DNA from: Amaricoccus macauensis
GTDB lineage: Bacteria; Pseudomonadota; Alphaproteobacteria; Rhodobacterales; Rhodobacteraceae
Reading direction: 5' to 3'
Assembly (NCBI RefSeq): GCF_014201905.1
Contig: NZ_JACHFM010000001.1
Span: 1,502,994 to 1,566,993, forward strand
DNA length: 64,000 nucleotides
The notes beneath the pieces were generated by a model. The model saw only the letters and a list, made by a program, of their open reading frames with translations, did no database searches and was not told the origin of the DNA. Of this stretch, positions 27,883-39,508 are shown in pieces. The position numbers and the translations under genes were made by a program. How positions within the stretch are numbered: position 1 is the first letter of the stretch; each line of letters opens with the position of its first letter.

Positions 27883-28635
27883 TTATTTGAGAGGCTCGAC
27901 ACACAGCGTGTCGTCCTTGAGGAATGCCTGGATCCGGGTCTGGCGCAGGGCCGGCCCGAGGTCGTCGCTGGTGCGGTAGAGGCCGGCGATGGCGATGAGC
28001 TCGGCCTCGAGGTTCTGGCAGAAGATCCGTGCGGTCCGGTCGCCGTTCACGCCCGCCAGCGCGCGGCCCCTCAGCGGCCCGTAGATGTGAATGTTGCCAT
28101 GCGCGATGAGTTCGGCACCCGAGCTGACCGGCGCCATGACGATGAGATCACCGCGGTCGGCGAAGATGCGCTGGCCAGAGCGGACCGGCTCGGTGATCAG
28201 CAGCGTTGCGGCAGGCTCGACGGACGTCACCGCCTTGAGCTCGGCCGGAGCGGCACGCGCAGCCCCGCGCTCGAGCGAGGCCTCGCGGCCACCCTGCAGC
28301 GTGATGAGGCCGGCGCCGAAGGCGGCATTGCCCTGCTCGGGGGTCGCGCCCTGAATGCCCACGGCAAAGAGCTTGCGGGCTCGGAGCTGATGGACGAGCT
28401 TCACGAACTCGGCCTTCTCGCCAAGATCGGCGGCATGCTCCACGTCGAGGACGAGCGGCGCGTTGACGAAGAAATGCGGCGCCTGACGCATCAGCGTATC
28501 GAGCGCCTCGAAGAAGCCCGCGTCGGGCGGGCCGGCCATGCGCAGCACCACCGCCGTGAACGATCGGCCGCGAACCTGCAGCGGGGTGGTTGCGACGCTA
28601 ACCTGGGTCCCTGGCTTGGGATTCACGGATTGCAC
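27883..28635 (-). CDS. minC: Septum site-determining protein MinC
   Basis: MinC inhibits FtsZ assembly away from midcell and is recruited by MinD. The 250-residue product has an N-terminal FtsZ-inhibiting domain (FTAVVLRMAGPPDAGFFEALDTL) and the C-terminal beta-helix, MinD-binding domain, with QRIFADRGDLIVMAPVSSGAELIAHGNIH and YGPLRGRALAGVNGD. It starts with GTG and is the first gene of the leftward operon. About 240 bases separate it from the divergent rph, holding the promoters of both; that gap is noticeably AT-rich near 28690-28780. Confidence 0.94.
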   Translation of the reverse strand: MQSVNPKPGTQVSVATTPLQVRGRSFTAVVLRMAGPPDAGFFEALDTLMRQAPHFFVNAPLVLDVEHAADLGEKAEFVKLVHQLRARKLFAVGIQGATPEQGNAAFGAGLITLQGGREASLERGAARAAPAELKAVTSVEPAATLLITEPVRSGQRIFADRGDLIVMAPVSSGAELIAHGNIHIYGPLRGRALAGVNGDRTARIFCQNLEAELIAIAGLYRTSDDLGPALRQTRIQAFLKDDTLCVEPLK

Positions 28636-28873
28636 GGGCTGGCCTGTATCAATGATGCGACATCTCGGTGGGATGTTTCTTGAACCCCATCATATTGTGT
28701 TTCTGGCGACCTGCAACCTCAAGATCGCAGCCTTTATAGGTGATTCTCACTGGGCTATTCAATCAAAGGTTGTCCTGGTGTGAAACTCTGCCTTGATGGC
28801 TCCGGCGTCGGCTGGACGCCGGTCGGTCCCCGCGATAAGGACGCGGGCCGAAGGCCCGAAGGAGAACCCACCC

Positions 28874-29587
28874 ATGCGCCCATCCGGCCGCGCCACCGAT
28901 GCGCTTCGCCAGGTCACGATCGAGACAGGCGTCTCCCGACACGCGGAAGGATCCTGCCTGATCCGCATGGGCGACACCCACGTCCTCTGCACTGCCAGCG
29001 TCGAGGAGTCCGTCCCGCCGTTCCTGCGCAAGTCGGGACTTGGCTGGGTGACGGCCGAATACGGCATGCTGCCGCGCTCGACCACCACCCGGAGCCGGCG
29101 CGAGGCATCGGCCGGCAAGCAGTCCGGCCGGACCCAGGAAATTCAGCGACTGATCGGCCGGTCCCTGCGCGCGGCGGTCGATCGTCCGGCGCTCGGCGAA
29201 CGCCAGATCACCGTTGACTGCGACGTGCTGCAGGCCGACGGCGGCACACGCTGCGCGTCGATCACCGGCGGCTGGATCGCACTCCGCCTCGCGGTGAACA
29301 CACTCCTGAAGGCCGGGACGATCAAGAGTGACCCGCTGACCGCCCATGTGGCCGCGGTGAGCTGCGGCATCTACGGCGGCCAGCCGGTGCTCGATCTCGA
29401 CTATGCCGAGGACAGCGTGGCGGGCACTGACGCGAATTTTGTCATGACCGAAAACGGCGGCCTGATCGAAGTGCAGGGCAGCGCCGAAGGCGCGACCTTC
29501 AGCCGCGCGGAACTCGACGCGCTGATGAACCACGCCGAGAAGGGCATCGCCGAACTGGTCGCCGCGCAGAAGGCTGCCATCGCGTGA
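28874..29587 (+). CDS. rph: Ribonuclease PH
   Basis: RNase PH trims tRNA 3' ends using phosphate as co-substrate. The 237-residue product begins [19 protein letters not shown], a typical RNase PH start, and contains [27 protein letters not shown] with [36 protein letters not shown] and [21 protein letters not shown]. Its stop overlaps the GTG start of the following rdgB gene (GTGA), giving an rph-rdgB/ridA-hemW operon, a combination common in alphaproteobacteria. GGAGAA lies upstream of the ATG. Confidence 0.95.
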   Translation: MRPSGRATDALRQVTIETGVSRHAEGSCLIRMGDTHVLCTASVEESVPPFLRKSGLGWVTAEYGMLPRSTTTRSRREASAGKQSGRTQEIQRLIGRSLRAAVDRPALGERQITVDCDVLQADGGTRCASITGGWIALRLAVNTLLKAGTIKSDPLTAHVAAVSCGIYGGQPVLDLDYAEDSVAGTDANFVMTENGGLIEVQGSAEGATFSRAELDALMNHAEKGIAELVAAQKAAIA

Positions 29588-30582
29588 CGAGGAAGCTGTT
29601 GCCCGGCAAGCTCGTCGTCGCGACCCACAACGCCGGCAAGCTTGAGGAATTCCGCGGGCTGCTTGCCGGCTACCCGGTCGAACTGGTCTCCGGCGGCGAG
29701 CTTGGGCTTCCCGAGCCGGCCGAGACCGAGACGAGCTTTCTTGGAAACGCCCGGATCAAGGCGCACGCAGCGGCCTCCGCCAGCGGCCTTCCGGCGCTGG
29801 CCGACGACTCCGGGATCGAGATCGACGCGCTCGACGGCGCGCCGGGGGTCTACACCGCCGACTGGGCCGAGGGTCCGGGCGGTCGGGATTTCGTGCGGGC
29901 GATGACCCGGGCGCACGACGCGCTGGTGGCGAGCGGTCAGCCGGAACCCTGGACCGCTCGCTTCCGCTCGACGTTGGTGCTGGCATGGCCCGACGGTCAT
30001 GAAGAGTCGTTCGAGGGACGCATCGAGGGACGTTGCGTCTGGCCGTTGCGTGGCGCCGGTGGCCACGGCTACGACCCGGTGTTCCAGCCGGACGGTTTCG
30101 AGGTCACGCTGGGCGAACTTTCCCTCGACGAGAAGAACCGTATCAGCCACCGTGCCGATGCCGTCCGCCGCTTCGCGGCAGCGTGTCTCTCGAGGAGCCG
30201 AAGCGTGCGCAGGCAGATATCCAGTGGGTCGCCCTTTGAAGCCCGGTTCGGCTATTCACGGGCCATCGCGCAAGGGGACTGGTGTTTCGTGTCCGGCTCC
30301 ACGGGGTACGACCCGGAGACAGGTACGCTGCCGACCGACGCTGGCGATCAGGCCCGTGCGGCGTTCAGGACGATCGAGGCCGCGCTGACGGAAGCCGGCT
30401 TCAGCCTCACGGACGTGGTCCGCGTCCAGTATACCGTGACCGACCGCGCGCATTTTCCGGCGCTGGAGCCGGTGGTCAGCACGGCTTTCGGTGACGCACG
30501 ACCCGCCGCGACCATGGTCTTCGCCGATCTTCTCAATCCCGACATGAAGGTCGAAATCGAGGTCACGGCATTCCGGGGATGA
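29584..30582 (+). CDS. rdgB: RdgB (XTP/dITP pyrophosphatase) fused in frame to a RidA-like domain
   Basis: This is one 332-residue open frame with two modules. Residues 1-205 are RdgB/HAM1, which removes non-canonical purine nucleotides ([44 protein letters not shown] with [14 protein letters not shown]). Residues 208-332 are a RidA/Rid-family enamine deaminase ([40 protein letters not shown], the Arg in RPAATM and VEIEVTAF). A GTG at 30205 with AGGAG 7 bases upstream begins the RidA part at its canonical point, so RidA may also be made separately. Start GTG overlaps the rph stop; the stop overlaps hemW (ATGA). A true fusion versus a lost stop cannot be told from one genome. Confidence 0.88.
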   Translation: MTRKLLPGKLVVATHNAGKLEEFRGLLAGYPVELVSGGELGLPEPAETETSFLGNARIKAHAAASASGLPALADDSGIEIDALDGAPGVYTADWAEGPGGRDFVRAMTRAHDALVASGQPEPWTARFRSTLVLAWPDGHEESFEGRIEGRCVWPLRGAGGHGYDPVFQPDGFEVTLGELSLDEKNRISHRADAVRRFAAACLSRSRSVRRQISSGSPFEARFGYSRAIAQGDWCFVSGSTGYDPETGTLPTDAGDQARAAFRTIEAALTEAGFSLTDVVRVQYTVTDRAHFPALEPVVSTAFGDARPAATMVFADLLNPDMKVEIEVTAFRG

Positions 30583-31769
30583 GCGTGTCCACGGCTCCGG
30601 TTGCTCCGGCAGCATCCACCGACTGGCAACACGGCGGTTTCGGCATCTATGTCCACTGGCCGTTTTGCGCGGCCAAGTGCCCGTACTGCGACTTCAACAG
30701 TCACGTCCGCAACCAGATCGATACCGCCCTCTGGACCAGCGCGCTTGTGACCGAGATCGAGCGCGCCGCGGCCGAAGTGCCCGGTCGACGCGTCGAGAGT
30801 GTCTTCTTCGGCGGCGGCACGCCGAGCCTGATGCCACCCGACACAGTCGGCGCGGTGATCTCGGCGATTGATCGCGGCTGGGGCATCGCGGAAGACGTCG
30901 AGATCACCCTTGAAGCCAATCCGACGTCAGTTGAAGCCGAACGGTTCCGCGGCTTTCGCGACGCCGGCGTGAATCGGCTGTCCATGGGCATCCAGTCACT
31001 CCATGACGTTGACCTGCGGGCGCTTGGCCGCCGCCACACCGCAGCGGAGGCGCTGAAGGCGTTTGACATCGCCCGGACGAGCTTCACCCGTGTCAGCTTC
31101 GATCTGATCTATGCCCGCCAACGTCAGACGGTGGCGGACTGGGAGAGCGAGCTTCGGATGGCCCTCGACCTCGCCGTCGATCATCTTTCGCTCTATCAGC
31201 TCACGATTGAACCCGGCACCCGATTTGGTGAGCTCGCGGCACGGGGCAATCTGCGTGATCTGCCCACCGACGGGAACGCGGCCGAGATGTATGCCATCAC
31301 CCAGGATATTTGCCGGGATGCGGGCATGCCGGCCTATGAGGTCTCAAATCACGCCCGAAAAGGGGCAGAGAGCCGGCACAATCTGGTCTATTGGCGATAT
31401 GGTGACTATCTCGGCATCGGACCCGGCGCCCACGGGCGCGTGACACTCGGGCCGACTCGTTGGGCGACCGAGGCGGTCCGATTGCCCGAAGCCTATCTTG
31501 ACGCGATCAATACCAGCGGAACCGGCATCATCCTGCGTGAGCCGGTGGAACCGGCCGACCAGGCGGTCGAAATGCTGATGATGGGACTACGTCTCGCCGA
31601 AGGCGTCGACGCAGGCCGGTACGCCGCGCTTGCCGGCAAGCCACTCCCGGCCGATCGGCTGGGCGAACTCTGTGATCTCGGATTGCTCCGCCCCATCGAC
31701 GGCCGGGTCATTGCGACTCCGGATGGCCGTCGATTGCTGAACGCGGTTCTGCGCCGGCTCCTCGCCTGA
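30579..31769 (+). CDS. hemW: Radical SAM heme chaperone HemW
   Basis: HemW is a radical-SAM protein once annotated as anaerobic coproporphyrinogen III oxidase and now regarded as a heme chaperone. The 396-residue product contains the cluster motif C30-x3-C34-x2-C37 (PFCAAKCPYCDFNSH), FGGGTPSLM, ITLEANPTSVE, RLSMGIQSLHDVDLRALGR and the C-terminal HemN domain. The extra cysteine after the cluster motif that marks HemN proper is replaced by Phe (CDF), as in HemW. It is the last gene of the rph operon and convergent with parB (6 bases between stops). Confidence 0.92.
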   Translation: MSVSTAPVAPAASTDWQHGGFGIYVHWPFCAAKCPYCDFNSHVRNQIDTALWTSALVTEIERAAAEVPGRRVESVFFGGGTPSLMPPDTVGAVISAIDRGWGIAEDVEITLEANPTSVEAERFRGFRDAGVNRLSMGIQSLHDVDLRALGRRHTAAEALKAFDIARTSFTRVSFDLIYARQRQTVADWESELRMALDLAVDHLSLYQLTIEPGTRFGELAARGNLRDLPTDGNAAEMYAITQDICRDAGMPAYEVSNHARKGAESRHNLVYWRYGDYLGIGPGAHGRVTLGPTRWATEAVRLPEAYLDAINTSGTGIILREPVEPADQAVEMLMMGLRLAEGVDAGRYAALAGKPLPADRLGELCDLGLLRPIDGRVIATPDGRRLLNAVLRRLLA

Positions 31770-31775
31770 CCCCGA

Positions 31776-32663
31776 CTATTGCGACAGGAGCTGGCAGAGA
31801 CCGTCAAGTTCTTCAAGCGTGCCGTAGCGGATCCGGAGCTCCCCGGACTTGGACCCCGGGCGATGGTCGATCGTCACCTTCAGCCGTAGCGCCGCAGTCA
31901 GATCTTCCTCCAGCGCACGCGTGTCCGCATCCTTTGCCGCTGCGTGTCGCTGGACCTGCGCGGACGCGCCTGGAGTAGTGGTCGACGCTGCGGCTCGGGC
32001 GAGCGCCTCCGCCTGTCGGACCGAAAGGCCCTTTTCAACAATCTGGCGCGCCAGTGGCTCCGGCGAGGGGATTGTCACCAGCGCTCGGGCATGACCCGCG
32101 GTCAGTTTGCCCTCCCGCAGCAAGTCGAGCACGGGTTCGGGCAGCGTGAGCAGCCGCAGGAGATTTGCGATGTGGCTCCGGCTCTTGCCAAGTGCTTCGC
32201 CAAGCCGCTCCTGCGTATGGCCGAACCGATCCATCAGCTGGCGGTATCCGAAGGCTTCCTCCAGTGGGTTCAGGTCTGCCCGCTGGATGTTCTCAATGAT
32301 CGCGAGCTCGAGAACTTCCGTGTCATCCAGATTCCGGATCACCGCTGGCAGGTTATGGATCCCGGCGCGCTGTGCCGCGCGCCACCGACGCTCACCAGCG
32401 ACGATCTCCCACGTCTCGGGTTCCACGGGGTGCGGCCGCAGGATAAGCGGCTGGATGACGCCCTTCTCGCGGATCGATGCGGTAAGTTCTTCGAGTTCGC
32501 GCTCGTCGAAATCCCGCCGCGGCTGTGCCGGGTTCGGACGGATCCGTTCGATTGGGACACTCGAGTCGGCGGGGATCCGGCGTGGTGCTTCTTCAGCAGG
32601 TGCCGGACCAACGTCCGCGAGGAGGGCAGAGAGGCCTCGGCCGAGGCCCTTGCGCGGTTCCAT
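31776..32663 (-). CDS. parB: Chromosome partitioning protein ParB
   Basis: ParB binds parS, spreads as a CTP-dependent clamp and loads the segregation machinery. The 295-residue product begins MEPRKGLGRGLSALLADV. It carries RPNPAQPRRDFDERELEEL, the CTP-binding ERRWRAAQRAG, ENIQRADLNPLEEA, the HTH segment LGEALGKSRSHIANLLRLL and a C-terminal dimer domain. The open frame extends 28 codons upstream, but the ATG at 32663 gives the canonical start. Its two likely binding sites lie at 34049 and 35948 in the same gene cluster. Confidence 0.95.
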   Translation of the reverse strand: MEPRKGLGRGLSALLADVGPAPAEEAPRRIPADSSVPIERIRPNPAQPRRDFDERELEELTASIREKGVIQPLILRPHPVEPETWEIVAGERRWRAAQRAGIHNLPAVIRNLDDTEVLELAIIENIQRADLNPLEEAFGYRQLMDRFGHTQERLGEALGKSRSHIANLLRLLTLPEPVLDLLREGKLTAGHARALVTIPSPEPLARQIVEKGLSVRQAEALARAAASTTTPGASAQVQRHAAAKDADTRALEEDLTAALRLKVTIDHRPGSKSGELRIRYGTLEELDGLCQLLSQ

Positions 32664-32676
32664 GAATTCGGTCTCC

Positions 32677-33486
32677 TCAGACGACTTCGGCGAGTGGTTT
32701 GCGGCCCATGCGGGCGAGCAATTCGCCGGCGAGTTGCTGGTAGGCAATGCTGCCTGCGCTGGTCCGATCGTAGATCAATGCCGGAACTGCATGGGAGGGC
32801 GCCTCACTCAGCCTGACATTGCGGGGAATTACCGTGTCGTAGACCAGTGTCCCGAGGTTGGCCCGGACGTCTGTCGCGACTTGTCCCGAAAGGTTGTTCC
32901 GACGGTCATACATCGTGAGGACGATGCCTTGGATCCGAAGCCTCGGGTTCGACGACTGCCGGACGCTTTGAACCGTGCGCATCAACTGGGAAAGACCTTC
33001 CAAGGCGAAGAACTCGCACTGGAGTGGCACGAGGACGGAATCCGCAGCAACCAGCGCATTGATTGTCAATAGGTTGAGCGACGGCGGGCAATCGATCAGG
33101 ATATAGTCCTGTCCCAGTACCGTATCGCTGTCGGTCGACAAAGCTCTCTGCATCTTGTGGAGCCTGGCCGGGTCCGTCACCATATCTACGTCAGCTGAGC
33201 TCAGATCTGGCGTTGCCGGGATGATCGTGAGCCCGGGTATCATTGTGGGATAGACCTGAATTGCAAGGTCTTCACTGAAGAGCAGGTCGTAGGACGTGAA
33301 GTCCCGCAGCGCCGCGGGGATACCAAACCCGGTGGAAGCGTTACCTTGCGCGTCGAGGTCGATGACAAGCACCCGGTGGCCAAGGGCGGCCAGTGCCGTT
33401 CCGAGGTTGATTGCCGTCGTGGTCTTGCCGACGCCACCCTTCTGATTTGCAATTGCGAGGATATGGGGCTCGCGCAACTCAGACAC
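32677..33486 (-). CDS. parA: Chromosome partitioning ATPase ParA
   Basis: ParA is the ATPase that moves ParB-parS complexes. The 269-residue product has the deviant Walker A ANQKGGVGKTTTAINLG near residue 11, VLVIDLDAQGNASTGFG, DYILIDCPPSLNLLTINAL and VILTMYD-like switch residues (GIVLTMYDRRNNLS). I chose GTG at 33486, which has GGAG about 11 bases upstream and an 8-base overlap with rsmG; an ATG at 33519 would overlap rsmG by 41 bases. It is followed 13 bases later by parB. Confidence 0.94.
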   Translation of the reverse strand: MSELREPHILAIANQKGGVGKTTTAINLGTALAALGHRVLVIDLDAQGNASTGFGIPAALRDFTSYDLLFSEDLAIQVYPTMIPGLTIIPATPDLSSADVDMVTDPARLHKMQRALSTDSDTVLGQDYILIDCPPSLNLLTINALVAADSVLVPLQCEFFALEGLSQLMRTVQSVRQSSNPRLRIQGIVLTMYDRRNNLSGQVATDVRANLGTLVYDTVIPRNVRLSEAPSHAVPALIYDRTSAGSIAYQQLAGELLARMGRKPLAEVV

Positions 33487-34105
33487 GGTCAAGATCTCCG
33501 ATTTCGACGATTGCTGCATTCGGATCCGTCAGACTCCGATGCAGACGGGGATTGAAGCGCCAACTCTCCTGTGCTTCCTCGACCTCCTTATGCACCGTCC
33601 GGCCCTTGTGAAACAAGCCGATACCGTCAGGCTTCCGGTGCTTTTCGGTCATTTCCAGCAAGTTCGTGAGCGAGGTGAGGGCGCGTGCGGATATGACATC
33701 TGCGGATTGTGGAGGCAGTGCCTCGATCCGCTCTGTCACGACGTGGGCAGGCAAATCTGCTTCGCGGATAACTGACTGGAGGAACGCGCATTTCCTCGCA
33801 TCGGACTCGATCAGACGGAACTCTGTGCCCGGGTGGTCTGTGGCGAACGCCGCGATGACGAGGCCCGGGAAGCCTGCGCCGGAACCAAGGTCGAGCCAGA
33901 GCCCCTTGGTCAGTGGTTGGATCGACCAGAGTTGTGCTGAATCGGCGATATGGCGGTGCCAAACCTGTTCGAGGGTGTCCTTTGACACGAGGTTTATTTT
34001 TGGGGACCATTTTTTGAGGAGTGCCACGTGAATGTCGAGGCGCGCCATTGTTTCACGTGAAACATTGAACGTCCGTTCAACGTCTTCCCGGCGGAGCGAC
34101 GTCAT
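33479..34105 (-). CDS. rsmG: 16S rRNA (guanine-527-N7)-methyltransferase
   Basis: RsmG (GidB) methylates G527 of 16S rRNA. The 208-residue product shows [24 protein letters not shown], the SAM site [36 protein letters not shown] and [15 protein letters not shown]. It overlaps mnmG by 4 bases upstream and parA by 8 bases downstream. Codons 14-19 (Asn-Val-Ser-Arg-Glu-Thr) embed a perfect parS palindrome. The nucleotide composition is visibly less GC-rich than that of genes farther from the origin. Confidence 0.95.
   Translation of the reverse strand: MTSLRREDVERTFNVSRETMARLDIHVALLKKWSPKINLVSKDTLEQVWHRHIADSAQLWSIQPLTKGLWLDLGSGAGFPGLVIAAFATDHPGTEFRLIESDARKCAFLQSVIREADLPAHVVTERIEALPPQSADVISARALTSLTNLLEMTEKHRKPDGIGLFHKGRTVHKEVEEAQESWRFNPRLHRSLTDPNAAIVEIGDLDRV
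34049..34064. other. parS site inside rsmG
   Basis: TGTTTCACGTGAAACA is the perfect 16-base palindrome known as the parS centromere-like sequence bound by chromosomal ParB. It lies within codons 14-19 of rsmG, 1.4 kb from parB and about 5.3 kb from the putative oriC. Confidence 0.93.
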
Positions 34106-35964
34106 TGTCTGCCCGATCGGATGTGTAGCAGGATCTGATTGAGGGCCACGGGTGTCATTCCTTCAATCCGGCCCGCTTGCGCAAGGGTTGCCGGCCGCGA
34201 TCGCTCCAATTTCGCCCGGAGCTCATTCGAGAGTCCACCGAGCGCATCATACCCCATGGTCTCTGGAATGCGCACCGCCTCATCTCGCCGAAGTCTCTCT
34301 GCGTCCATAGCCTGTCGAGCAAGATATGGCGCGTATCTGGCTTCAATTGCCAGCTGGCGCAAGATCGGCGGGGCAACTTTTGAAAGTTCTCCTAACCCGA
34401 AAACCGCGTCGGGATCGACGTTCGCATGACCCAGGATATCGAACAGGGAACGCCTTACCCCGTCCAAATTCAGTCCGAATCCTAACCGGGATGCTTCTGT
34501 TGGCGTCATGGTGTGGGATACTGCCGAGGCGCGCGCCCGATCGAGAAGTATCGCCTTTGCCTCGTACGCGGTCCGACGCGATACACCAACGCATCCCAAC
34601 TCGACCCCCTTCGGGGTCAATCTCTGATCCGCATTGTCTGCCCGCAGATGCAGGCGAAACTCCGCGCGAGAGGTGAACATTCGGTATGGTTCCGACACCC
34701 CTCGCGTGATGAGATCATCAATCATGACCCCGAGGTAGGATTCGTCCCTGGTAAAGACCGCACTATCCAGGTCGAGCGCCCTCCCAGCCGCGTTCAACCC
34801 CGCAACCAGACCCTGCCCGGCGGCCTCCTCGTAGCCTGTTGTCCCGTTGATCTGGCCAGCCAAAAAGAGGCCCGTCCAATCTCGGGTTTCCAATGTCGGT
34901 CGCAGGTCGCGTGGATCCACGTAGTCGTACTCGATCGCATAGCCCGGGCGGAGGATGCGGCAACGCTCCAACCCTTCGATGCTCTGGACGAGCTCGACCT
35001 GAACATCCTCGGGCATCGATGTAGAGATCCCGTTCGGATAGATCGTCGGATCGTCCAGCCCTTCCGGTTCCAGGAATATCTGATGCGACGCCTTTTCGGC
35101 AAACCGAACGATCTTGTCCTCGATTGAGGGGCAGTATCTCGGTCCAACTCCATTGATTTGCCCGCCAAAGAGTGCCGATTTCGTGAGATTTCGATCAATC
35201 AGGGCGTGGGTTCTGGCATTCGTCGCGGTGATTCCACACGAGACCTGCCGACAAGACATCTCCTCGGTCAAGAACGACAGGAAAACCGGGGCCGCATCAG
35301 CCTCTTGTTGTCCAACGCGGGTCCAGTCAATGGTTCTGCCATCGAGACGAGGAGGGGTCCCTGTCTTGAGGCGCCCGAGAGTGACTCCAAGTTCGTCCAT
35401 ACGCTCGGCCAGCCGGACCGACGCCGGATCACCCTGTCGGCCTGCCGGGATCGTTCGTTGACCGATATGTATGACCCCACGCAAGAATGTCCCGGTGGTC
35501 AGGACAACGGCACCGGCGGTGATCTGGCTTCCGTCCGCAAGGGTGCATCCCGTGACGATGCGGTTCTTTACCAGCAGATCGACGGCTTCTCCTTCGATCA
35601 CGCTCATACGCGGTTCGGTTTTGATAATGTTCTGTATCGCCGCTCGGTAAAGCGCGCGGTCTGATTGAGTTCTCGGCCCCTGGACCGCTGGCCCCTTGCT
35701 TCGATTGAGCAGGCGATACTGGATTGCGGAGGCGTCGGCAGCGCGACCCATGGCGCCGTCGAGCGCATCAATTTCCCGAACGATGTGCCCCTTGCCCAAT
35801 CCACCGATCGCCGGATTGCAGGACATTTCTCCAAGTCGGTCAAAGCGATGCGTTATGAGGACAGTGTCCGCTCCGCGTCGGGCGGCCGCAAGGGCCGCTT
35901 CCGTTCCGGCGTGGCCGCCGCCGATCACGATCACGTCGAAATTTCGATGTTTCACGTGAAACAT
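34102..35964 (-). CDS. mnmG: tRNA U34 carboxymethylaminomethyl-modifying enzyme MnmG
   Basis: MnmG (GidA) is the FAD/NADH partner of MnmE in wobble-uridine modification. The 620-residue product begins [29 protein letters not shown], containing the FAD-binding GxGxxG motif, and has [70 protein letters not shown] and a typical C-terminal domain. The first codons (MFHVKH) are forced by a parS palindrome at 35948-35963 that overlaps the start codon. It lies 4 bases downstream of the mnmE stop and overlaps rsmG. Confidence 0.96.
   Translation of the reverse strand: MFHVKHRNFDVIVIGGGHAGTEAALAAARRGADTVLITHRFDRLGEMSCNPAIGGLGKGHIVREIDALDGAMGRAADASAIQYRLLNRSKGPAVQGPRTQSDRALYRAAIQNIIKTEPRMSVIEGEAVDLLVKNRIVTGCTLADGSQITAGAVVLTTGTFLRGVIHIGQRTIPAGRQGDPASVRLAERMDELGVTLGRLKTGTPPRLDGRTIDWTRVGQQEADAAPVFLSFLTEEMSCRQVSCGITATNARTHALIDRNLTKSALFGGQINGVGPRYCPSIEDKIVRFAEKASHQIFLEPEGLDDPTIYPNGISTSMPEDVQVELVQSIEGLERCRILRPGYAIEYDYVDPRDLRPTLETRDWTGLFLAGQINGTTGYEEAAGQGLVAGLNAAGRALDLDSAVFTRDESYLGVMIDDLITRGVSEPYRMFTSRAEFRLHLRADNADQRLTPKGVELGCVGVSRRTAYEAKAILLDRARASAVSHTMTPTEASRLGFGLNLDGVRRSLFDILGHANVDPDAVFGLGELSKVAPPILRQLAIEARYAPYLARQAMDAERLRRDEAVRIPETMGYDALGGLSNELRAKLERSRPATLAQAGRIEGMTPVALNQILLHIRSGRQ
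35948..35963. other. parS site at the mnmG start
   Basis: TGTTTCACGTGAAACA is a second perfect parS. It covers codons 1-6 of mnmG and includes two bases of the ATG, so the encoded MFHVKH is a by-product of the site. ParB binding here could affect mnmG expression. Confidence 0.93.
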
Positions 35965-35968
35965 CTCC

Positions 35969-37255
35969 TTACTTGCCGAGACAGAAACTCGAAAAAATCA
36001 CGTCCAGTACCGCCTCTACATCCACGCGCCCGACCAGAAAATCAAGCGATGCAAGCGCCAGACGCAGCTCCTCCGCCGCCAATTCTACGTCGCCGAGCCG
36101 CAAACAACCCCTCCCACGCTCCAAGGCTGCGAGAGCACGTTCAGTCGCCTGTCTCTGCCTCGCATGCGAAATAGCACCGCCGCCCGTCACTCGTAACGAG
36201 AGCACATCCGAAATTCGACCAAGCAGATCATCGACCCCCTTGCCGGTCGCTCCGGAGACCCCCGGCTCATCATGAAGATCGGCCTTCCCGCGAACGACGA
36301 TATCGTCCGCCTCGCAAGCCACTCCCAGAACAGCCAGATCTGAATCATCCTCAACCAGAAAGACGCGAAGGTCCGCCGCGCGGGCTCGAAGCCGCGCCCG
36401 CTCGACGCCGGCCGCCTCGATGCCCTCGGCATCGCGCAAACCCGCCATATCGAGCACCGTCACCGGAAGCCCGCGCAGATCAAGACGAACCTCGAGAATA
36501 TCTCGCGTGGTCCCGGCCTGGTCTGACACCAGCGCGACGTCACGCCGGGCCAGCCGGTTCAACAGGGTCGATTTCCCCGCATTCGGCAAACCGACCAACG
36601 CCACGTCGAAGCCCTCGCGAAGCCGCTCACTCGCGACTGCACCATCCAGCTCGCGGCGCATCTCATCCAATGGACCAACGAGATCCCGCATGGCAACTTC
36701 GACGAGATCGTCCGGAAGTTCTTCATCGGAGAAATCAATTGTTGCTTCAACCAGCGCCAACGTCCGAAGCACGGCACCGCGCCACTCGCCGACCAGCGCA
36801 GACAATCCGCCATCCAACAACCCGACGGCTTGCCGACGTTGCGCGGAGGTCTCCGCAGCCAGCAGGTCGCCCAGTCCTTCGACCTGTGCCAGGTCGAGCC
36901 GATTGTTCATGAGGGCGCGACGTGAGAATTCCCCGGGTGCGGCGAGACGCAGGCCCTCAAAACCGGCGAGCGTCGCAAGCAGCGCCCGAATGACAGCGCC
37001 GCTTCCGTGGGTCTGAAGTTCGACGCAATCTTCGCCGGTGAAACTGCCCGGTCCGGGGAACCCCAGAACGATTGCCTGGTCGAGCCGGTCTCCCGATTGA
37101 GGATCGCGCAGCCAGCGCAGCGATGCCCGACGCGGAGCGACAATCGCTCCCGTCAGACGCTCGGCCACTTCGAAAGCCATAGGCCCGGAGATGCGGACCA
37201 TCGCCACCGCAGACTTCCCAGGTACTGTTGCCGGCGCAAAAATAGTATCCGACAT
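35969..37255 (-). CDS. mnmE: tRNA-modification GTPase MnmE
   Basis: MnmE (TrmE) is the potassium-dependent GTPase working with MnmG. The 428-residue product starts [25 protein letters not shown]. It contains the GTP-binding domain with P-loop [15 protein letters not shown], switch segment [13 protein letters not shown] and DMAGLRD, and ends in FSSFCLGK, the Cys-x-Gly-Lys tail needed for modification chemistry. The G4 motif (NKxD) is not obvious in the translation ([12 protein letters not shown] has a GKAD variant). It sits between rho and mnmG, 4 bases from the latter. Confidence 0.94.
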   Translation of the reverse strand: MSDTIFAPATVPGKSAVAMVRISGPMAFEVAERLTGAIVAPRRASLRWLRDPQSGDRLDQAIVLGFPGPGSFTGEDCVELQTHGSGAVIRALLATLAGFEGLRLAAPGEFSRRALMNNRLDLAQVEGLGDLLAAETSAQRRQAVGLLDGGLSALVGEWRGAVLRTLALVEATIDFSDEELPDDLVEVAMRDLVGPLDEMRRELDGAVASERLREGFDVALVGLPNAGKSTLLNRLARRDVALVSDQAGTTRDILEVRLDLRGLPVTVLDMAGLRDAEGIEAAGVERARLRARAADLRVFLVEDDSDLAVLGVACEADDIVVRGKADLHDEPGVSGATGKGVDDLLGRISDVLSLRVTGGGAISHARQRQATERALAALERGRGCLRLGDVELAAEELRLALASLDFLVGRVDVEAVLDVIFSSFCLGK

Positions 37256-37280
37256 GAATACCTGGAGTATACGTTGCGTT

Positions 37281-38564
<1,284 letters not shown>

Positions 38565-38690
38565 CAGGATACTCAATCCGCCTCAGAGTGGGGATATTTG
38601 GGGAGGGGAAGCTGCCGGATGCTGCTGGAAGATCCGCTGGTGTTGATCCCCTTGTCACAAGTGGGGAGCATTGTCAAATGGCGCAAGGCC

Positions 38691-39146
38691 TCAGAATGGC
38701 CTGACTATGACCATGATCAGAATAACCGCAAGCGCAAGCGCGGGGATCTCGTTCAACATCCGCCAGCGGCGCGACGAAACCCGGTTTTCTCCCTTGATGA
38801 AGTCCTTGCGACGTCTGCCCAGCCAGTGATGAAACCATGTGAGAATGCTGACCATGGTCAGCTTGACGTAGATCCAGCCGTCGCTCGTCCAGCTTACCAG
38901 CCCGGGGGTCAGCGCCAGCGCTATGCCGAATATCCAGGTCGCCGTCATCGCCGGATTCATGATTCCCCGGAACAGCCGGCGCTCCATGGTCTCGAACACC
39001 CGGCCGATCTCGGTTCCGCTGCCTCCGCTCTCGGCGTGGTAGACAAAGAGCCGTGGCAGATAGAGCAGGCCCGCCATCCAGCTTACCACCGCGAAAACAT
39101 GGAGAACTTTGGTCCATGGATAGAGGCTTGTCAGGAAATCCCACAC
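38691..39146 (-). CDS. hemJ: Protoporphyrinogen IX oxidase HemJ
   Basis: HemJ (UPF0093) oxidises protoporphyrinogen IX to protoporphyrin IX in heme synthesis at the inner membrane. The 151-residue product has four hydrophobic helices; conserved landmarks are WTKVLHVFAVVSWMAGLLYLPRLFVYH with the heme-ligand His, WIYVKLTMVSILTWFHHWLG and RWRMLNEIPALALAVILIMVI. It starts with GTG. It is the closest gene on the left of the putative replication origin and is transcribed away from it. Confidence 0.93.
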   Translation of the reverse strand: MWDFLTSLYPWTKVLHVFAVVSWMAGLLYLPRLFVYHAESGGSGTEIGRVFETMERRLFRGIMNPAMTATWIFGIALALTPGLVSWTSDGWIYVKLTMVSILTWFHHWLGRRRKDFIKGENRVSSRRWRMLNEIPALALAVILIMVIVRPF

Positions 39147-39317
39147 GGGTCGGCGACTTTCGGGCTGATGTCGTTCCCCAATCGCCTAACACTCCCCCGA
39201 CGGTCGGGAAAGCCCAGCCTCCCTTTCTTATCTTGATTAAGATTCTTGGATCTTTGGAAGGAGAAGGCAGGAGTGGGATTATCGGGGATTATCGTTGGTC
39301 CACGATTTCCCACAGGG

Positions 39318-39345
39318 TTTTCCACAGATACGGCGTTTTTCCACA
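39318..39345 (+). promoter_or_regulatory. Pair of DnaA boxes
   Basis: TTTTCCACA occurs at 39318-39326 and again at 39337-39345, 19 bases apart in the same orientation. Each differs from the consensus TTATCCACA by one base. They border the AT-rich segment on its left. Confidence 0.7.
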
Positions 39346-39508
39346 AGCGCCTACGATTCAATCTATGGTTGAAAACCGGGAATCTTTATTAGTTAATTTC
39401 AATAACTTGCAATATGACGTTGGGGCGATCCACAGGTTCCGGTTCGCGCAAACAGACCGATTTTCGTGCCAGTGTTTCAAGTTATCCCGTGTACCGGGCG
39501 GTTCAGTG

